Shown here piece by piece: positions 16,001 to 23,169 of a DNA stretch of 30,011 nt. The number at the start of each line of letters is the position of its first letter. Position 1 is the first letter of the stretch. The notes beneath the pieces were generated by a model. The model did not search any database and was not told the origin of the DNA. It saw only the letters and a program-made list of their open reading frames with translations. The stretch lies in contig DATGHS010000043.1 in NCBI GenBank assembly GCA_035307785.1, positions 1 to 30,011 on the forward strand, in the 5' to 3' direction. This DNA comes from DATGHS01 sp035307785 (lineage in GTDB: Bacteria > Planctomycetota > Planctomycetia > Gemmatales > Gemmataceae). The position numbers and the translations under genes were made by a program.

Positions 16001-16723
16001 CGCGCGAATGGCTCGCTCTACCGGCAAAAGCTCGGTAGCGACAAGGGCGAAAACGGACCCGACTGGGGCTCCACCACGGTTACTCCCGAGACGCGCGTTT
16101 TCGTTTTGGCGTTGGACGGAGATGATTTGCTGGTGACCGACGGTCTCCGGGGCATCGCCAAGTTCAGTTGGCCCGCCGGCGGCGCGTTTCAGAAAAAGCA
16201 GGAGCAAAAAGTTGCCGGCCGCATCGTGTCTCCGCTTGTGGCGTTGCCCGCGGAAAAGGGACCGCCCCAGATCGTGGTGGCCGACACTACCGGCCAGATT
16301 TCGCTGCTGGATGGCGAGTCGTTGCAACCGGTTCTCACTTGGAAGCGCCTTGGCAACGAAATCACCGGCGGGCCATACCTGGTCGGCGGCAAGGGCCAGC
16401 CGGCTCGCATCTTCGTCATTGTGGACCGCGCCACGTTGGTCTGCCTGGCTCCGGACTTGCCGCAACCGGCGTGGAAGTACCGGGCCAAGGGTGATGCCAT
16501 CGCCAGCCGGCCCTACCTTTCCGGCACCACGCTGATCGTCGCCGACCTGGCTGGCCGTTTTGACTCGCTGGACCTTCAAACCGGGGCGCCAACCGGTCAG
16601 ACGTTCCCCATGACCGGAGTGCTGCCCGCCGCGCCGGCCAGCGCTCCCGCCGATTTTGGCGACGGCCGGCTCTTCGCCCCGCTCAGCGACGGCACGGTGT
16701 TGTTGGTTCCACAGGGGAAATGA
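13100..16723 (+). CDS. large membrane protein: zinc ribbon, one TM helix, coiled/TPR-like region, PQQ-type beta-propeller
   Basis: 1207 aa from a GTG at 13100 (alternative ATG at 13121 would cut close to the first Cys pair). In order: a four-Cys zinc ribbon (C9, C12, C29, C34; CPKC...CPNPEC), a Pro/Lys-rich low-complexity linker, one transmembrane helix at about 186-206 (WMLWGIIVCIAILAGGFWL), a charged helical TPR-like region (about 210-450) and a long beta-propeller from about 470 to the end with repeated GQILWTSRVG-, GLIRWQRNLG- and PAWKYRAKG-like blades. The topology suggests a cytoplasmic zinc ribbon and an outer propeller. Such proteins are typical of Gemmata-like genomes; PQQ binding is not certain, since many relatives use the fold for protein contacts. 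First gene of a run with the DUF1573 protein (54 nt later) and a lipoprotein. Confidence 0.85.
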   Translation: MSDNVNVMCPKCKGKYQLNRALLGQKIRCPNPECREVFEVAEVAGPKPKTTKQPSTRTDRRAPQIDGETEDIRSGKAAIPEPKRSTKTAVPAVPKEADWSQLPPPPVRKTERAQIPVAEEPAPVVNQSATSDEVLAWMQQMPGSEPAEANPVSDGLAASDVAELPPAEEYEPTYDFAPPPHKRRWMLWGIIVCIAILAGGFWLTIYYRTKGIKKLEADMATAAQHDLDQGRFRDAKQKYKELSEKFPDSKDREKYRFVSQYLEAQSAALEGNDPPLKRKDKFDEFVTKVRLDNNERAREWLNGRRPDTWQAGVKLATEHLDLAQKAGEAKDYAAAKTLLRDMPNLEKFITDNAPSQAQPPIPESITKRETDLATRVDAEEKLAEFIKRAEDTLKAPSLVKVAEVENETVKNGYSNNPTLKGLLDQAKKFLRDQIKFVKEPQAASQPPKSDLQSLIVAPAPTIAPKDAGSDRVVFALARGVLFALAESNGQILWTSRVGIDTTTLPLRVPALGKTHPELVLVPAPDGRGLIARETITGAARWYATLPAPCRGSPVLVERKAYVPLADEKGTVAVLETFNGQRLGYIPMGQKLGPGGVLQEGTGRLFLPADSQNVFVLDTNPPSADADSPPVLLQAILVTGHGSGTLRSEPLVIGGGDEASGAAPSYLVLTQNDGINGMRLRTFRLGLPASEQMVALREERLKGWSWFAPVGNQEKMALVTDTGAFALFGLNAMADQEGALFRQKILEPETASGRIAGRGQVVYAGENEFWYLANGELKMLRSGFDPKEGLKLAQGWKQPLLLGTPLHAAQVSADGTLLIVVTQMPNSPACLATAVEAESGLIRWQRNLGLVVQGDPVALGGAVLQMDQNGGVYQIDPNQPELKPQPNQEWYRGGQVLVPPRAAVTGETALLRAADGKTAYAIVPTENGTKLLVKQITEGQGAKDLPAINLGAPMAGPAVLSGSTLIVPRANGSLYRQKLGSDKGENGPDWGSTTVTPETRVFVLALDGDDLLVTDGLRGIAKFSWPAGGAFQKKQEQKVAGRIVSPLVALPAEKGPPQIVVADTTGQISLLDGESLQPVLTWKRLGNEITGGPYLVGGKGQPARIFVIVDRATLVCLAPDLPQPAWKYRAKGDAIASRPYLSGTTLIVADLAGRFDSLDLQTGAPTGQTFPMTGVLPAAPASAPADFGDGRLFAPLSDGTVLLVPQGK

Positions 16724-16777
16724 CGAGATCGCTTTGCTCTTGCATTTGGCGGCGCTTTGGAGTATTTCCGCAGCGCC

Positions 16778-17743
16778 ATGAACACCATATTGCTTCTTTC
16801 CCTACTTGTCGGACCCGCTCAGACTGCGCAACTGGCCTGCCCCGAACCCGTGGTGGATCGCGGCACGGTGCGCGGCGGGCCGGCATTGAAACAATCCTTC
16901 ACGCTCACCAATCGTGGCACTACCGCGGTGAAGATTCTTGAAACGCGCGGCAGTTGCGGCTGCCTGAAGCCCAGGCTTTCCAATACCGTCTTGAAACCAG
17001 GTGACTCCACGACGTTAGACCTGGAAATCGGCACGCTAAGCCAACCAGAAGGACTCAATGTCTGGTCCGCCTACTTGCGGTGCCGCTGCGCAGGCAGCGA
17101 CGAGGATCAAGTTGTTCGCGTGCAAGTGAAAGCGAATATCGAACGCGAAGTCGCGGTCGAACCCGCCGCGTTGCGCCTGATTGGCCGCGCTGGATTGGCC
17201 CACGAAATCACGTTGATCGATCGTCGTGTCAAACCGCTTGCTGTTTCAGTCGTACGGACCTCGTCACCGCGCCTGCTCGCCGAATGGAGCGAACCGTGGC
17301 AGCACACGTCCGCCGGCTGGGCGCGCAAGCTCCGCGTGCAACTCGCCGACGGACCCGACGGCCCGTTCAACGAAGCCGTGCAGGTCTTCAGCGATGATCC
17401 CGATTACCGCGAAATCGCCATCGCGGTTACCGGCACGCTGCGCAGCAAGCGGCGCTACCTTGTTTCGCCGGAAGAGATCAAGCTCCCGGCCGCTCAGGCT
17501 TCGAGCTTCGCGGTGCTGATTCGCCACGTAGATGGTCAGCCGGTCGAGATCGGCAAAGCCGAATGCGACGACCCCGCTCTGACGTGTCGGTTCGCCGAAG
17601 GCGCCTGGCCCACGGCAACCGTTCGGGTTGAGGTGAAAAAGGATCACACGCCTGCACGACAAAGCGTCGTTCGCGTGCACGTGCTCCAGCCCGTGCCCCA
17701 AACGCTGGAAGTTCCCGTTCGCATAGATGCTGATGGCCGCTAA
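16778..17743 (+). CDS. exported DUF1573 domain protein
   Basis: 321 aa from the ATG at 16778, just before a Sec signal peptide (NTILLLSLLVGPAQTAQLA); an upstream TTG frame start at 16757 is unlikely. The first domain (about 22-125) is a DUF1573 immunoglobulin-like fold with FTLTNRGTTAVKILETRGSC, the GSCGC motif and L-K-P-G-D-S. Further beta-rich repeats follow to the end, including VFSDDPDYREIAIAVTGTL, as in tandem ASH/MSP-like Ig domains. The function of DUF1573 proteins is unknown; they are abundant and exported in planctomycetes and Bacteroidetes. It sits between the PQQ-propeller gene and the lipoprotein gene, probably one operon. Confidence 0.82.
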   Translation: MNTILLLSLLVGPAQTAQLACPEPVVDRGTVRGGPALKQSFTLTNRGTTAVKILETRGSCGCLKPRLSNTVLKPGDSTTLDLEIGTLSQPEGLNVWSAYLRCRCAGSDEDQVVRVQVKANIEREVAVEPAALRLIGRAGLAHEITLIDRRVKPLAVSVVRTSSPRLLAEWSEPWQHTSAGWARKLRVQLADGPDGPFNEAVQVFSDDPDYREIAIAVTGTLRSKRRYLVSPEEIKLPAAQASSFAVLIRHVDGQPVEIGKAECDDPALTCRFAEGAWPTATVRVEVKKDHTPARQSVVRVHVLQPVPQTLEVPVRIDADGR

Positions 17744-17765
17744 CGGAAACACAGGAAGGCCGGCC

Positions 17766-18605
17766 ATGCGACGATCCGTCTTCTGCCTTCTGCTGCTGAT
17801 CATTTCGGGCTGCTGGCTGCCCTGGCTCAACCAATCGCCGCCAGGCCCATCCACCAGCAAAATCTTCCATTCGCTCGGCGGTCCGGCCGGCTCCGATGTC
17901 GTCGTAATGGAAGTAGCAGTGCTGGAGACGACCATCGGCGACCAGTACATCAACGAAGATTTATGGAACACTGCCATTGAGCAGACGCTGCCGGCCGAAA
18001 CCAGGACAATGCTGGAAGAGAACGGCCTGCGCGCCGGCCTGATGGTGGGCCGGCCGCCCGAATTCCTGCAAATCCTTACTTCCGAAAAGACCAACCCGAA
18101 TCCGCGCCGCTTGCACCGGCGCCTCGGCGACCCGGTGGCGCTGAGCCTGGGCGGTCCGCACTCACATTGTGAGTTCGAAATTGTTTCCGACGGCAAGACG
18201 CAAACGGTGGCACTGCCGCAAGCGCAGTGCATTTTGCAAATCGAGGCTGTGCCGAACCACGAGCACAAACTCCAGCTCCAATTCACGCCGCAGGTACAGC
18301 ACGGCGAACACAGCCCCTGGTCACAACTGACCGCCACCGTCGGCCTGGCGAAGAACCCAGTCGAAACATATTCCGCTTTGCGCTGGGAAATGGCCCTCGA
18401 CTTGAACGAGTACATCGTCATTGGCGCAAGAGTTGATCATCCCAAGTCACTTGGCTGTCAGTTCTTCATTGGCCGCGAAGAACAGCAACCGGTCCAACGC
18501 TTGCTCGCCATTCGCGCCGGCCAACTTCCCGGCGGCCGGGCCAACGACAATCCTTCACCCACCGTCCCGCTCGCTTCGCAAGCCGTCCGCAGCGGCTCGC
18601 AATAG
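17766..18605 (+). CDS. predicted lipoprotein of unknown function
   Basis: 279 aa from the ATG at 17766: AGGAAGG (17752-17758) is well placed and the product begins MRRSVFCLLLLIISGC, a lipoprotein signal with lipobox I-S-G-C. An upstream in-frame ATG at 17727 would overlap the preceding gene and bury the signal. The mature part is mixed alpha/beta, with EVAVLETTIGDQYINEDLW and LEENGLRAGLMVGRPPEFLQIL near the N-terminus and beta-rich later. I do not recognise the family. Twenty-two nt after the DUF1573 gene, so likely its operon partner at the membrane. Confidence 0.8.
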   Translation: MRRSVFCLLLLIISGCWLPWLNQSPPGPSTSKIFHSLGGPAGSDVVVMEVAVLETTIGDQYINEDLWNTAIEQTLPAETRTMLEENGLRAGLMVGRPPEFLQILTSEKTNPNPRRLHRRLGDPVALSLGGPHSHCEFEIVSDGKTQTVALPQAQCILQIEAVPNHEHKLQLQFTPQVQHGEHSPWSQLTATVGLAKNPVETYSALRWEMALDLNEYIVIGARVDHPKSLGCQFFIGREEQQPVQRLLAIRAGQLPGGRANDNPSPTVPLASQAVRSGSQ

Positions 18606-18992
18606 TCGCAGTCTTTAGCCTGCGGGAACGGTCGCAGGCTGATGAAGTTTGACTATTTACTTGGACTTTTGGATGGAGCAGCCAGCGACCGAACCCCAAC
18701 GGGGTTCCATATCATAGCCCAGGGTTGCCGCGCTTCGCGGCTACCCTGGGAAAGAACGCCGCCCGAACGCCTACCCTGAAAGGGTTGCATCCGTCTCGCC
18801 TAGGGTAGCGGCTGCGCCGCAACCCTAGGCTACGCGATGAAACGCCTTCGGCGTACCGCAGAACACTAGTTCTTCAAACTTTATGAGCTTGCGAGCACGA
18901 TTTTGAGCCACTTCCGAATGCAATGCCATACCGCGCTGAGGCTGCGTCCCCTTCTGCTATAATGCCCCTTTGGAACTCACCCGGGATATCCG
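18606..18992. repeat. non-coding repeat block upstream of ygiQ (hairpins, MITE-like ends)
   Basis: 387 nt without a convincing gene. It holds a short AGCCTGCG...CGCAGGCT hairpin (18617-18640), a palindrome CCCCAACGGGG at 18694-18704, a hairpin at 18718-18750 (CCCAGGGTTGCCGCG.../...CTACCCTGGG), and a hairpin at 18798-18830 whose 15-nt arms match at 14 positions. The stretch 18638-18888 is bounded by 15-nt imperfect inverted repeats (18638-18652 and 18874-18888, 13 of 15 matching). The last 100 nt hold the ygiQ promoter region. Confidence 0.65.
18958..18963 (+). promoter_or_regulatory. -10 box (TATAAT) of ygiQ
   Basis: Exact TATAAT 30 nt upstream of the ATG at 18993. No good -35 hexamer is seen at 16-18 bp, so this rests on the -10 alone. 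Confidence 0.4.
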
Positions 18993-21011
18993 ATGAGCCG
19001 CTTGCCGCTGCAACTATCGCAGGAAAATGCCGCCCTCGCGCCGATGACGGCGGCGGAAATGCGCGCGCTCGGCTGGGATTACGTCGATATCGTTTTCGTC
19101 ACGGGCGACGCGTATGTCGATCACCCCAGCTTTGCCATGGCGATTCTCCATCGTGTGCTGGCCGCGGCCGGTTTCCGCGTGGCGATGCTAAGCCAGCCCG
19201 ACTGGCGCTCGTGCGAGCCGTGGCGGCAATTCGGCCGGCCCCGGCTCTTCTTCGCCGTGAGCGCCGGCAACATGGATTCGCTCATCAACCACTACACGGC
19301 CAACAAGAAGGTCCGCAACGACGATGCCTATTCCCCGGGCGGCAAGATCGGCCTGCGGCCCGACCGCGCCACCCTGGCCTATTGCCAGCGCTGCCGTGAA
19401 GGCTTCCCCGGCGTGCCGGTCATCGCCGGCGGGGTGGAAGCATCGCTCCGCCGGCTCGCCCATTACGATTACTGGAGCGACACCGTCCGCCGCTCGATCC
19501 TGCTCGACAGCAAAGCCGACGTGCTCGTCTTTGGCATGGGCGAAAAGCTGATTGTGGAAATTGCTCGGCGAATTGCGACCGGCCAATCGGTGCGCGATCT
19601 GCGAGACCTGCGCGGAGTCGCCTATGCACTCGGCGCAAATGAGTCAGCGAATGTACGAGCCGGAAGCGTAAGCGACGGACCGGACACCGTCGCTTACGCT
19701 TCTGGCTCGTACGTCGTCGCCTTGCCGTCATTTGACGAAGTGAAGAACGACAAGCTCGCCTTCGCCGAAGCCACACGCCTCATCCACGTGCACACCAATC
19801 CGTTCAACGCCGCCACCCTCGTGCAATTCCACGACCGCCAGGCCGTAATCGCCAACCCGCCCGATTTCCCGCTAACCGAAGCGGAAATGGATGCGATTTA
19901 CGATCTTCCTTACACCCGCCGGCCGCATCCTTCGTACAAGGAGCCGATTCCCGCCTTCGAGATGATCAAGGATTCGGTCACGATCATGCGCGGCTGCTTC
20001 GGCGGCTGCACCTTTTGTTCCATCACTGCGCATCAGGGCCGGATCATTCAGTCGCGCTCCAAGGAATCGATCCTGAAAGAAGTGCGCTCGCTCGGCCAGG
20101 ATCCCGAATTCAAGGGTATCGTCAGCGACCTCGGCGGCCCCACCGCAAACATGTACCAGATGCGCTGCACCCGGCCCGAAGTGGAAGCGAAGTGCAAGCG
20201 TCTCTCATGTGTTCACCCGACCATCTGCAAACTGCTCGGCACCGATCATGGCCCGCTGATCGATTTGATGAAGCGCTCGCGGAAGGAGCCGGGAATTCGC
20301 AAGGTTCTCGTTTCCAGCGGCATTCGCATGGACTTGGCCCAACTCGATGAGAACTACGTCCGCGAGCTGGCCACGCACCACGTCGGCGGCCGCCTCAAAG
20401 TCGCCCCGGAACACACCGACGCCGGCGTGCTGGAACTGATGAAGAAGCCGAGCATCGACAACTTCGGCGCGTTCGCCCAGCAATTTCAGAAGGCGTCGAA
20501 GGCCGCCGGCAAGCCGAAGCAGTTCCTGCTGCCATATTTCATCGCCAGCCATCCCGGCTCCGACCTGAACGCGATGATCGACCTGGCCGTGTACCTGAAA
20601 CGCAATGGCTACCGGCCCGACCAGGTGCAGGACTTCATTCCCGCTCCGTTCGATGTGGCCACCTGCATGTATTACACCGGCATCGACCCCTTCACGAAGA
20701 AACCAGTAGAAGTGGCCCGCAACTTGCGCGACCGCAAGCTCCAGCGCGCGCTCATGCAATTCTTCAAGCCGCAGAATTATTTCGAGGTGCGTGAAGCGCT
20801 ACTGCAAGCCGGCCGCCAAGACCTCATCGGCAACGGCTGCGACGCGCTGATCCCCGCCCAGCCGCCGAAGGAAGCGCTAACCGCCCGGCGCAAGCGCGCG
20901 AACAAGGACTTGCGCGATCACTACCACGCGGTGCCCAACCCAGCGCGAAAACGCGGCTATCGGCCGGGGAGAAAGACGGCGGAAAGGCGCGAACGGGGCA
21001 AGGAAGACTAA
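18993..21011 (+). CDS. ygiQ: YgiQ family radical SAM protein
   Basis: 672 aa. The radical SAM cluster motif C-x3-C-x2-C is at Cys335, Cys339 and Cys342 (RGCFGGCTFCSITAHQGR), which binds the [4Fe-4S] cluster that cleaves S-adenosylmethionine. The N-terminal domain (GWDYVDIVFVTGDAYVDHPSFAMAIL) and LKVAPEHT, QFLLPYFIASHPGS and QVQDFIPAPF are characteristic of the YgiQ/UPF0313 family; the family's reaction is unknown. The C-terminus is Arg/Lys-rich. Around residues 221-240 the protein carries VRAGSVSDGPDTVAYASGSY, encoded by a palindromic repeat (19653-19712) inserted in frame; relatives run from the RG(V/T)AY motif to LPSF(D/E)EV with a shorter linker. It lies on a loop before the catalytic core, so activity may be kept. 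Confidence 0.93.
   Translation: MSRLPLQLSQENAALAPMTAAEMRALGWDYVDIVFVTGDAYVDHPSFAMAILHRVLAAAGFRVAMLSQPDWRSCEPWRQFGRPRLFFAVSAGNMDSLINHYTANKKVRNDDAYSPGGKIGLRPDRATLAYCQRCREGFPGVPVIAGGVEASLRRLAHYDYWSDTVRRSILLDSKADVLVFGMGEKLIVEIARRIATGQSVRDLRDLRGVAYALGANESANVRAGSVSDGPDTVAYASGSYVVALPSFDEVKNDKLAFAEATRLIHVHTNPFNAATLVQFHDRQAVIANPPDFPLTEAEMDAIYDLPYTRRPHPSYKEPIPAFEMIKDSVTIMRGCFGGCTFCSITAHQGRIIQSRSKESILKEVRSLGQDPEFKGIVSDLGGPTANMYQMRCTRPEVEAKCKRLSCVHPTICKLLGTDHGPLIDLMKRSRKEPGIRKVLVSSGIRMDLAQLDENYVRELATHHVGGRLKVAPEHTDAGVLELMKKPSIDNFGAFAQQFQKASKAAGKPKQFLLPYFIASHPGSDLNAMIDLAVYLKRNGYRPDQVQDFIPAPFDVATCMYYTGIDPFTKKPVEVARNLRDRKLQRALMQFFKPQNYFEVREALLQAGRQDLIGNGCDALIPAQPPKEALTARRKRANKDLRDHYHAVPNPARKRGYRPGRKTAERRERGKED
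19653..19712. repeat. palindromic repeat inside ygiQ
   Basis: Arms of 26 nt at 19653-19678 and 19687-19712 match at 25 of 26 positions around an 8-nt loop. The arms contain AAGCGTAAGCGACGG / CCGTCGCTTACGCTT. The element is 60 nt, a multiple of three, and is read through without a stop. It shares TCGCTTACGCTTC-x-GGCT with the tandem repeats at 29217-29285. Confidence 0.85.
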
Positions 21012-21108
21012 AAAACCCGCTCGCTCATCTTTTTGCTTGACGCATCGACCCTTGCGCGTGAAAATCGCCAACGGCATTTCGAAGTCTTCAACCACCGCGG
21101 AGAGCACC

Positions 21109-22929
21109 ATGTCGCCGTCTATCTCTATGCGTGTTCGCATCGGTTCACTAGTTTCGATCCTTGCCTTTGCCGCATTCGGATTCATTGGTTCGACAACGGC
21201 CCAAGAGCCTAAGCAAAAAAAGGATATGCCGCCGTTAACTGAACGCCTCCCGCCCGGGCGCGAAGCGCCCAAGCCGTTGACTCCAGCCGAAATCGAAGCT
21301 ATGTCCAAAGACTTGACCCCGGCCCAAGTGGCAGCTTTGACGAAAACTAAGGCAAAATTGTACCCGGAGGCCGGAGACGATGAGTTGCGCAAACTTCTGA
21401 AGGAACGCTACGCGTCTGCAATTGCAGAATTCGATTTGACAAGGGCGCGCGAAGACATTGTTCCAGACAAGACGGTATGGCTCGACTCGCTGATTGCAAG
21501 CCATCGCAGCATGGTAGAGACCGCACTGGAACTCTTAAGTTCCCCAGAGGAACAAGCGTTGATCGTTGCTGAGCACCTTCGCAAAGCAGTAGATCTGGAT
21601 CGCAGCTTCAAGGACCGAATTGAACGCGGTCTTGCCTTGCCACAGGATTATTACAGAGCCCATGGATATCGACTGGACGTTGAGATCAAATTGGTCAAGA
21701 TCCGGCGCAAAATCGAAGCTCAACAACCGGGGGCGAAAAAGGAACAGCCTAAACCAGTGTTCCTTCCACAGGACGAGGGACTCCACAAGCTTTATGCGAA
21801 ACTGGAAAAACTCGATCCGGGAAATGACCAACTGAGGAAATTGCAGATCGAACGCTGGAACAGATCCCTTCAACGGTACGATCTTGCAAGGGCAAAACTC
21901 GGTACCGACTTCAGTCCCCTCCCGGCCATTTACGAGTGTTACCGAAACGCCCTGATGGCGGCCCTGGAGCTGACTGATTCCCCAGCAGAACAGATTTCAT
22001 TGCTCGAACAATTGGTCGTCGATGCGAAGCGGCAAGAAGATGACATCAGGATCATGGTCGATGCGAAGCGTCAAGAAGGCGGCGGCAGGATCATGGTCAA
22101 CGGTATTTTTCGATCCTTGCCGCAATATCTGGAAGAGGCGCGCGACCGGCGCTTGGGTTTCGAAATTCTCCTTCTAAAGGTCAAGCGAAAGGCCGACCCG
22201 AACTATGGTGATGCAGAACTTCGCAAGCTTCACGAGGACATGCTTGCTTGCGCCAAAAAAGAATACGACTTAATTAAGGCTCCCACGAGTTTGGTTGGGG
22301 ACACGTCAACCTGGGTTCAAGAACTCCTTACTTGCCATCGCCGCCTGCTGGATTGCGGCTTGGAATTGTCGCAATCGTCGGAAGAGAAATTGGCCCTGAT
22401 TAATGCATCTCTCAAAGAAGCCAGAGAGCCTGAAACAGCCTGGGGAGATCGATTGAAAAAGCCCTGGCTGCAGCCGTACGATGAACAAAATGTCTTGGTG
22501 CATCGATTGGACCTGGAGATTCTTTTGGCAGAGATTAACCAGGCGTCTAATCCAAATGCGCCAGAGTCCGGTCAGACAGACTTGGCCAAGTTGTTGAAGG
22601 TGCGTCTGCGCGCCGCCAAGGAAGCAGGCGACATATTTAAGGCACGAAGGGGAAATTCCTTGGGCGGCTATCCGTTGTGGCTTCAGCTGTTTCTTGAATT
22701 TCGCCGAAAATCGCTCGTATATGCGCTTGAGGCCGCTCCACGCGACGCCGACAGGGAAGCAACCATAAGATCGGTCACGAATGAAATGATAGACCTAGAA
22801 CAAGACTTCGAAAGGCAAGTTAAGGTTCACCAAGCGCTTCCGCAGTCCTTGGAATTGGTCCGCGATCAGCGGCTCGAGTTTGAGATATTGATCGCGAAAT
22901 CGAAGCGCGCTGCCAAGGCGGAGAAGTAG
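21109..22929 (+). CDS. exported protein of four repeated helical modules, function unknown
   Basis: 606 aa from the ATG at 21109 (GGAGAG at 21099-21104, then a Sec signal peptide RVRIGSLVSILAFAAFGFIG and a cleavage-like TTAQE). A TTG start at 21037 would put 24 residues before the signal and is unlikely. After a Pro-rich linker the sequence shows four copies of a 110-140 aa helical module: each opens L-(R/A)-K-L-x(4)-R/M, continues with (Y/F)D(L/I) or DIFKA, then W or Y in a helix, LEL/LEA...S..E/D, and closes with R/H-x-LEI/FEI-L-x-K/A-x-K/N. Single modules of this kind are common in short planctomycete proteins. Between modules one and three there is a 39-nt tandem duplication (22018-22095). 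GC content is lower than in neighbouring genes. No catalytic motif is seen. Confidence 0.8.
   Translation: MSPSISMRVRIGSLVSILAFAAFGFIGSTTAQEPKQKKDMPPLTERLPPGREAPKPLTPAEIEAMSKDLTPAQVAALTKTKAKLYPEAGDDELRKLLKERYASAIAEFDLTRAREDIVPDKTVWLDSLIASHRSMVETALELLSSPEEQALIVAEHLRKAVDLDRSFKDRIERGLALPQDYYRAHGYRLDVEIKLVKIRRKIEAQQPGAKKEQPKPVFLPQDEGLHKLYAKLEKLDPGNDQLRKLQIERWNRSLQRYDLARAKLGTDFSPLPAIYECYRNALMAALELTDSPAEQISLLEQLVVDAKRQEDDIRIMVDAKRQEGGGRIMVNGIFRSLPQYLEEARDRRLGFEILLLKVKRKADPNYGDAELRKLHEDMLACAKKEYDLIKAPTSLVGDTSTWVQELLTCHRRLLDCGLELSQSSEEKLALINASLKEAREPETAWGDRLKKPWLQPYDEQNVLVHRLDLEILLAEINQASNPNAPESGQTDLAKLLKVRLRAAKEAGDIFKARRGNSLGGYPLWLQLFLEFRRKSLVYALEAAPRDADREATIRSVTNEMIDLEQDFERQVKVHQALPQSLELVRDQRLEFEILIAKSKRAAKAEK
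22018..22095 (+). repeat. 39-nt in-frame tandem duplication
   Basis: Units 22018-22056 and 22057-22095 encode VDAKRQEDDIRIM and VDAKRQEGGGRIM. High nucleotide identity and exact abutment indicate recent slippage within the coding region. Confidence 0.85.
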
Positions 22930-22932
22930 TTG

Positions 22933-23049
22933 GTAGGGTGGGTGGAGCATGGATGCGCAACCCACCGTTGCCGCGCGGATGGGTGGAGCATGGATGCGCA
23001 ACTCACCGTTGCCGCGCGGGTGGGTTGCGCTGCGCTCCCCCCACCCTAC
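22933..23049. repeat. tandem 41-bp repeats flanked by inverted ends
   Basis: Two 41-nt units (22940-22980 and 22981-23021) differ at only two positions. The block is bounded by GTAGGGTGGG (22933-22942) and its exact reverse complement CCCACCCTAC (23040-23049). It begins 3 nt after the stop of the four-module gene and may also act as its 3' end. The remaining non-coding sequence to 23169 shows no other feature. Confidence 0.8.
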
Positions 23050-23169
23050 TACTCCATGTGCGGCTTTGATCAGTTGTAATCCAATTCTCTTGGGGATACA
23101 TTGCCATTAAGAGTGGTAATCGGGGCATCTTTAGACATCCACCTCCCTTTGTGCTCCTGGAGCCACGCT

